Shown piece after piece: positions 13,264 through 15,784 of a stretch of DNA of 15,784 nt. The stretch's first letter is position 1. Every line of letters begins with the position of its first letter. The translations under genes were made by a program, and so were the position numbers. Source of the DNA: Planctomycetota bacterium. Lineage in GTDB: Bacteria > Planctomycetota > Planctomycetia > Pirellulales > UBA1268. The notes beneath the pieces were generated by a model that was given only the letters and a program-made list of their open reading frames with translations, had not been told where the DNA came from and ran no database searches. Location: positions 1 to 15,784 of the forward strand of contig QWQL01000033.1 of the NCBI GenBank assembly GCA_003670825.1. The letters run 5' to 3'.

Positions 13264-14282
13264 CAGTTGACCCCCGTCACGGCTTCGCCGTCGCCCTGCC
13301 CGCTCGCCGCAGCCCAGACTGCCAGGTCGATGGAGTCGACCACCAGGCTCACGCTTCCGTCGCAAAACACGGCATGCACGCCGCCCGGGTGACCGCTCCG
13401 GCTGGCCATGAACCACTGCGTCGCGTTGCTCGCCGTCGCGTCGCGGGTGCAGGGCCAACCCTTGGCGGGGTCGTCGATGCACGAACCGTAGTCGGGGGAA
13501 CGGCTGTTGGGCGTGAGCCGGGTCGAGATTTGGTAACAGCCGGAGTCATCGTTCCAGACCCGACCACGCCGATCGGTCGTCTGGCTGGAATGGTTTTGGG
13601 GCGGCTGCAGCATTTCCATCATGGCCAGCGTCTTGGACGTGCCGTCGGTGATCTGTCCCATCTTGGCGCCATACTCCATATAGAAGGGCGACTTGCCCCG
13701 CTGGTGGGTGACATTGAGCGGAGCCGGGTTCGATGCCGGGCCCCCCTGGTCGATGTAGTTCCACCGACCCCAGTTAACCCCATAGTTGCCCTTGTAGTCG
13801 CCCACCTGCGGTGTCCACGGCTGTTGGGCCTCATCAGAGGGGCACTGCATGAACGAGAGTTTCTGCGAGGCTGCCGGCCGGTTGGCAGGCATGTTGAACC
13901 CTTGGTTCAGATCGTAGATGGAATAGATGCCGCCCTCTTCGATGTAGGGCAGAATGTGGGCGACGAAGGGGTGCCGCGGCTTCGCGATCGAGGTGGGGTA
14001 TTCCCCCGTCAGCGGATCTCTTCCCTGTGCGCCAGGTGGGAACCGTCGCTTGGCCGATTCGTGGTTGTGAATGGCGAGCCCGAGTTGCCTGAGGTTTCCC
14101 GAGCACTTGGTGCGGCGGGCCGACTCCCGGGCGCTCTGGACGGCGGGCAGCAGGAGGCCGATCAGCGTGGCGATGATCGCGATCACCACCAGCAGCTCGA
14201 CGAGGGTGAAACCATGTGGCGTTCGACGGTGCGACACACGCTGGAGCCGCATGCTGAAAGGAATTGTGACAGGTCCACGCAT
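13263..14282 (-). CDS. DUF1559 protein with prepilin-type N-terminus and H-X9-DG motif
   Basis: A 339-residue DUF1559 protein. As in the copy at 2034-3155, Gly24-Phe25 is the predicted prepilin cleavage site, Glu29 is mature position 5, and TLVELLVVIAIIA is followed by LLPAVQSARESARRTKC. Other shared motifs are FPPG, DGTSKTL and the terminal H-X9-DG: His298, then Asp308-Gly309, again exactly 42 residues from the end. Outside the N-terminus and these motifs the two copies differ greatly, so they are not a recent duplication. The start at ATG 14282 gives the same leader length as the other copy; an ATG at 14252 is possible but has no better ribosome binding site. It is the first gene of a three-gene operon with the lipoprotein and sulfatase, which begin at overlapping codons. 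Confidence 0.93.
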   Translation of the reverse strand: MRGPVTIPFSMRLQRVSHRRTPHGFTLVELLVVIAIIATLIGLLLPAVQSARESARRTKCSGNLRQLGLAIHNHESAKRRFPPGAQGRDPLTGEYPTSIAKPRHPFVAHILPYIEEGGIYSIYDLNQGFNMPANRPAASQKLSFMQCPSDEAQQPWTPQVGDYKGNYGVNWGRWNYIDQGGPASNPAPLNVTHQRGKSPFYMEYGAKMGQITDGTSKTLAMMEMLQPPQNHSSQTTDRRGRVWNDDSGCYQISTRLTPNSRSPDYGSCIDDPAKGWPCTRDATASNATQWFMASRSGHPGGVHAVFCDGSVSLVVDSIDLAVWAAASGQGDGEAVTGVN

Positions 14283-14653
14283 GGCAACCTACGAGGCCAA
14301 ATCAAGGAACAACACGATCACGGCAAAACTCCCCGCCCATGCCTCCGCCCCATGCGGTCGACCCCTGTCTCGATCTGACCACCTTTTAGATGTACTAGGG
14401 CCACTCCCTGTTGTCCACAGCGCTGTCGCAGACGTTAGGAACCGGATGAAACGCGATCGAAGGCATCGGAGGCAGGCTGGCTTTTGGCGACACGCGCTCG
14501 GTGACATCATGCCGTTTCCGTCTGCGTCGTGCCGATCGGGATGCTGAGCACGAACGCTCAGTGGTGTGCTCGAAAACGGTCGCGCCCGTTGTTTCCCGTT
14601 CGCTATGGTGCATGCGGTTCGTGCCGACGCCACTCCACCGGGCCCTCACCCCC
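14283..14653. other. Divergent intergenic region upstream of DUF1559 operon
   Basis: No supported gene lies in these 371 bases. A candidate minus-strand promoter is at 14389-14417. Closer to the plus-strand gene, CTGAGC (14544-14549) pairs with GCTCAG (14556-14561), while GAGCAC (14546-14551) could instead pair with GTGCTC (14566-14571); these are mutually exclusive small hairpins. No clear plus-strand promoter was found for the gene at 14654. Confidence 0.5.
14389..14417 (-). promoter_or_regulatory. Weak candidate promoter of the DUF1559-lipoprotein-sulfatase operon
   Basis: On the minus strand TGGACA (14417-14412, five of six to consensus) is followed after 17 bases by TACATC (14394-14389, three of six). 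The spacing is right and the leader would be about 100 bases, similar to that of the first operon, but the -10 box is poor. Confidence 0.3.
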
Positions 14654-15499
14654 ATGCGCCTCCTTCATTCGTGGTTCGTTGCCCTGTTCGTCGCCGGGCT
14701 GCTTGGGCCGGGGACCGCTCCCGGCGCTCGGGCCGACCAGAGACCGGCTGCCGTTGATCCCGCCGGTACCCCGGCCAACGCCTTGGCTGCCGACCTCGCG
14801 CCGCTGTGGGAATGTCTGGCAGGCGGACGAGACTCGTTCAGCGTGGCGGGCACCATCGCGGTCGTCCGCAACGACGCGCGGATCGAGGTGAACGTGCGGC
14901 TGGAGCGCCACGACGCGGCGTCATTCGACGTCGCGGCGGAGCATGACGAAGCCGCCTTCGTGCTCCGCCGCCGGGCCGACGCCACTGCGCTGGCCCTTCC
15001 GCGGCACAAGGTCGCGTACGTCGGCCGCGGCGCGACTGACCCAACTGATCATCTCGAGCCGGGCGCCCTGGCAGCGAGGCTCATCTCACCGGCCTCGCAG
15101 GCCGCCGCGGCAGTGCCGTTCCTGGGGCAGTCCACACCCGCCGCCGTCGCCGGCTTGCTCTGCAGTTTGCTCGGCGTGAAGCACGACCCGGCCGACGACC
15201 GCTGGGAACGCGCCGGAGGCTGGCTCGACTTCGACGACGCGGGCCGACGGATCACGGCCGATGTCGAGCCGATCACCGTCGATCTCACGGTGGGCGAGCC
15301 CGACACGTGCCCCGCGGTCGATGATTTCCCCGGTCACGAACTCCGTGATCTGCCGCGAGACGAACTCGAGCGCACGCTCTGCCGCGGCGTCCGTCGGGGG
15401 CTCGAGATCCTCCTGCCCGGGCCCGAACTCGTCTCTCCCGCCGAGGAAGCCAGGCGCAGGACGGCTTCTTCGGACGCACGATCACGGCGCTGCGATTGA
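14654..15499 (+). CDS. Unrecognised exported protein, possibly shortened by a frame change
   Basis: A 281-residue protein of no family I recognise. It begins with a clear signal peptide (MRLLHSWFVALFVAGLLG, likely cleaved after PGARA near residue 26). The mature part has an amphipathic N-terminal segment (NALAADLAPLWECLAGG), a beta-rich stretch of alternating strands (SVAGTIAVVRNDARIEVNVRLERH, DEAAFVLRRRADATALAL), a small helical part (PASQAAAAVPFLG, VAGLLCSLLGVKHD) and another beta part (GGWLDFDDAGRRITADVEPITVDLTV). The ATG at 14654 was chosen for the signal peptide; the frame extends upstream to 14501 without one. The last 15-20 residues are Arg/Ser-rich (RRRTASSDARSRRCD) and unlike the rest. 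In the frame two bases on, the same DNA reads SQAQDGFFGRTITALRLSIG with better third-position GC, so a frameshift near 15445 may have cut the protein short. Confidence 0.75.
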   Translation: MRLLHSWFVALFVAGLLGPGTAPGARADQRPAAVDPAGTPANALAADLAPLWECLAGGRDSFSVAGTIAVVRNDARIEVNVRLERHDAASFDVAAEHDEAAFVLRRRADATALALPRHKVAYVGRGATDPTDHLEPGALAARLISPASQAAAAVPFLGQSTPAAVAGLLCSLLGVKHDPADDRWERAGGWLDFDDAGRRITADVEPITVDLTVGEPDTCPAVDDFPGHELRDLPRDELERTLCRGVRRGLEILLPGPELVSPAEEARRRTASSDARSRRCD

Positions 15500-15574
15500 G
15501 TATCGGTGCATTCGATGGGCTGGCGGGCAGGCGTTGGGAACGGCGAGAAGTTGGCTGGCGGTGAGGACGCGGCG

Positions 15575-15784
15575 ATGGGAGTCCTGCGGGATGCCATCGC
15601 CGAGGCGATGAAGGCGAGGATCAACGAGTCCCCCAGCATCAAGAGCAAGATGGACGATGTGGCCGAGGCGGTAGCCGCCGTGAAACGAGACCTCATCGGG
15701 GAGTTGCCGAAAAATGCGTCGTGCCGGCCGGACCGATGTGAGCAACCTCGCGGTCACGGTGAACGAGCTGACGCCGGTCTCAGA
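15575..15784 (+). CDS. Start of an unrecognised gene, cut by window end, likely frameshifted
   Basis: A frame with no stop runs off the right edge. The ATG at 15575 has GGTGAGG upstream with 8 bases from GAGG, a good ribosome binding site; an in-frame ATG at 15515 is an alternative that would add 20 Gly-rich residues. The visible protein is helical and charged (LRDAIAEAMKARINESPS, KSKMDDVAEAVAAVKRDL). At the A5 run 15710-15714 the protein-like signal leaves this frame: the current frame becomes SCRPDRCEQPRGHGERAD with poor third-position GC, while the frame one base on reads RRAGRTDVSNLAVTVNELT with strong third-position GC. Removing one A would join the two. This may be an assembly or base-call error, a real broken gene, or a slip site. 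Family not recognised. Confidence 0.5.
   Translation, partial: MGVLRDAIAEAMKARINESPSIKSKMDDVAEAVAAVKRDLIGELPKNASCRPDRCEQPRGHGERADAGLR

Noticed and set aside
14411..14420. A DnaA-box-like 9-mer (TTGTCCACA) hinting at an origin
   Set aside because: It is a single site with one mismatch, in a GC-rich region without an AT-rich stretch or replication genes nearby.
1..15784. Mobile elements, CRISPR arrays, toxin-antitoxin or defence genes
   Set aside because: No transposase, integrase, terminal inverted repeats, regularly spaced repeats or defence motifs were recognised on either strand.

Overview
The window reads as chromosomal DNA of a GC-rich planctomycete, most likely of the Pirellulales type. 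The evidence is a set of protein families typical of that phylum: two DUF1559 pseudopilin-like proteins with an H-X9-DG C-terminal motif, a large secreted protein carrying an N-terminal LEPR-XLL motif plus a type I dockerin, a PEP-CTERM protein, two formylglycine-dependent sulfatases and small transthyretin-like lipoproteins. No RNA gene, transposon, integrase, CRISPR array or phage gene could be recognised.

Layout, left to right. (1) The 3' part of an unrecognised plus-strand gene (1-546). (2) A minus-strand operon read from about 4155 down to 573: PEP-CTERM protein, DUF1559 protein, lipoprotein, and a cytosolic-looking TIM-barrel protein of the PEP-hydrolase/Tm-1-like family. It has a good sigma70-type promoter (4162-4190), and a perfect 9-bp direct repeat brackets its -10 box. 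(3) A 1230-residue minus-strand beta-helix/dockerin protein (4287-7979). (4) A minus-strand Tat-exported SGNH/GDSL-like protein (8206-9528). (5) A plus-strand sulfatase (9877-11355), divergent from the SGNH gene. (6) A tightly overlapped minus-strand operon (14282 down to 11405): DUF1559 protein, lipoprotein, second sulfatase. (7) An unrecognised exported plus-strand protein (14654-15499), then the start of another reading frame that runs off the window and seems to change frame at an A5 run.

How the parts may work together (inference). Most products carry export signals. Two sulfatases, an SGNH-type esterase candidate and a beta-helix protein with carbohydrate-binding-like domains suggest handling of a sulfated or esterified polysaccharide at the cell surface. 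The most notable pattern is that a DUF1559 + transthyretin-like lipoprotein pair occurs twice, each time joined by overlapping or nearly touching stop and start codons to a different partner: a PEP-CTERM protein in one case, a sulfatase in the other. This suggests a reusable pseudopilin/lipoprotein surface module with interchangeable cargo. DUF1559 has no established function, so this is the best candidate here for an undescribed system.

Limits: family names come from motif recognition by eye. Promoters, operators and terminators are read against E. coli consensus, which may not fit planctomycetes well.
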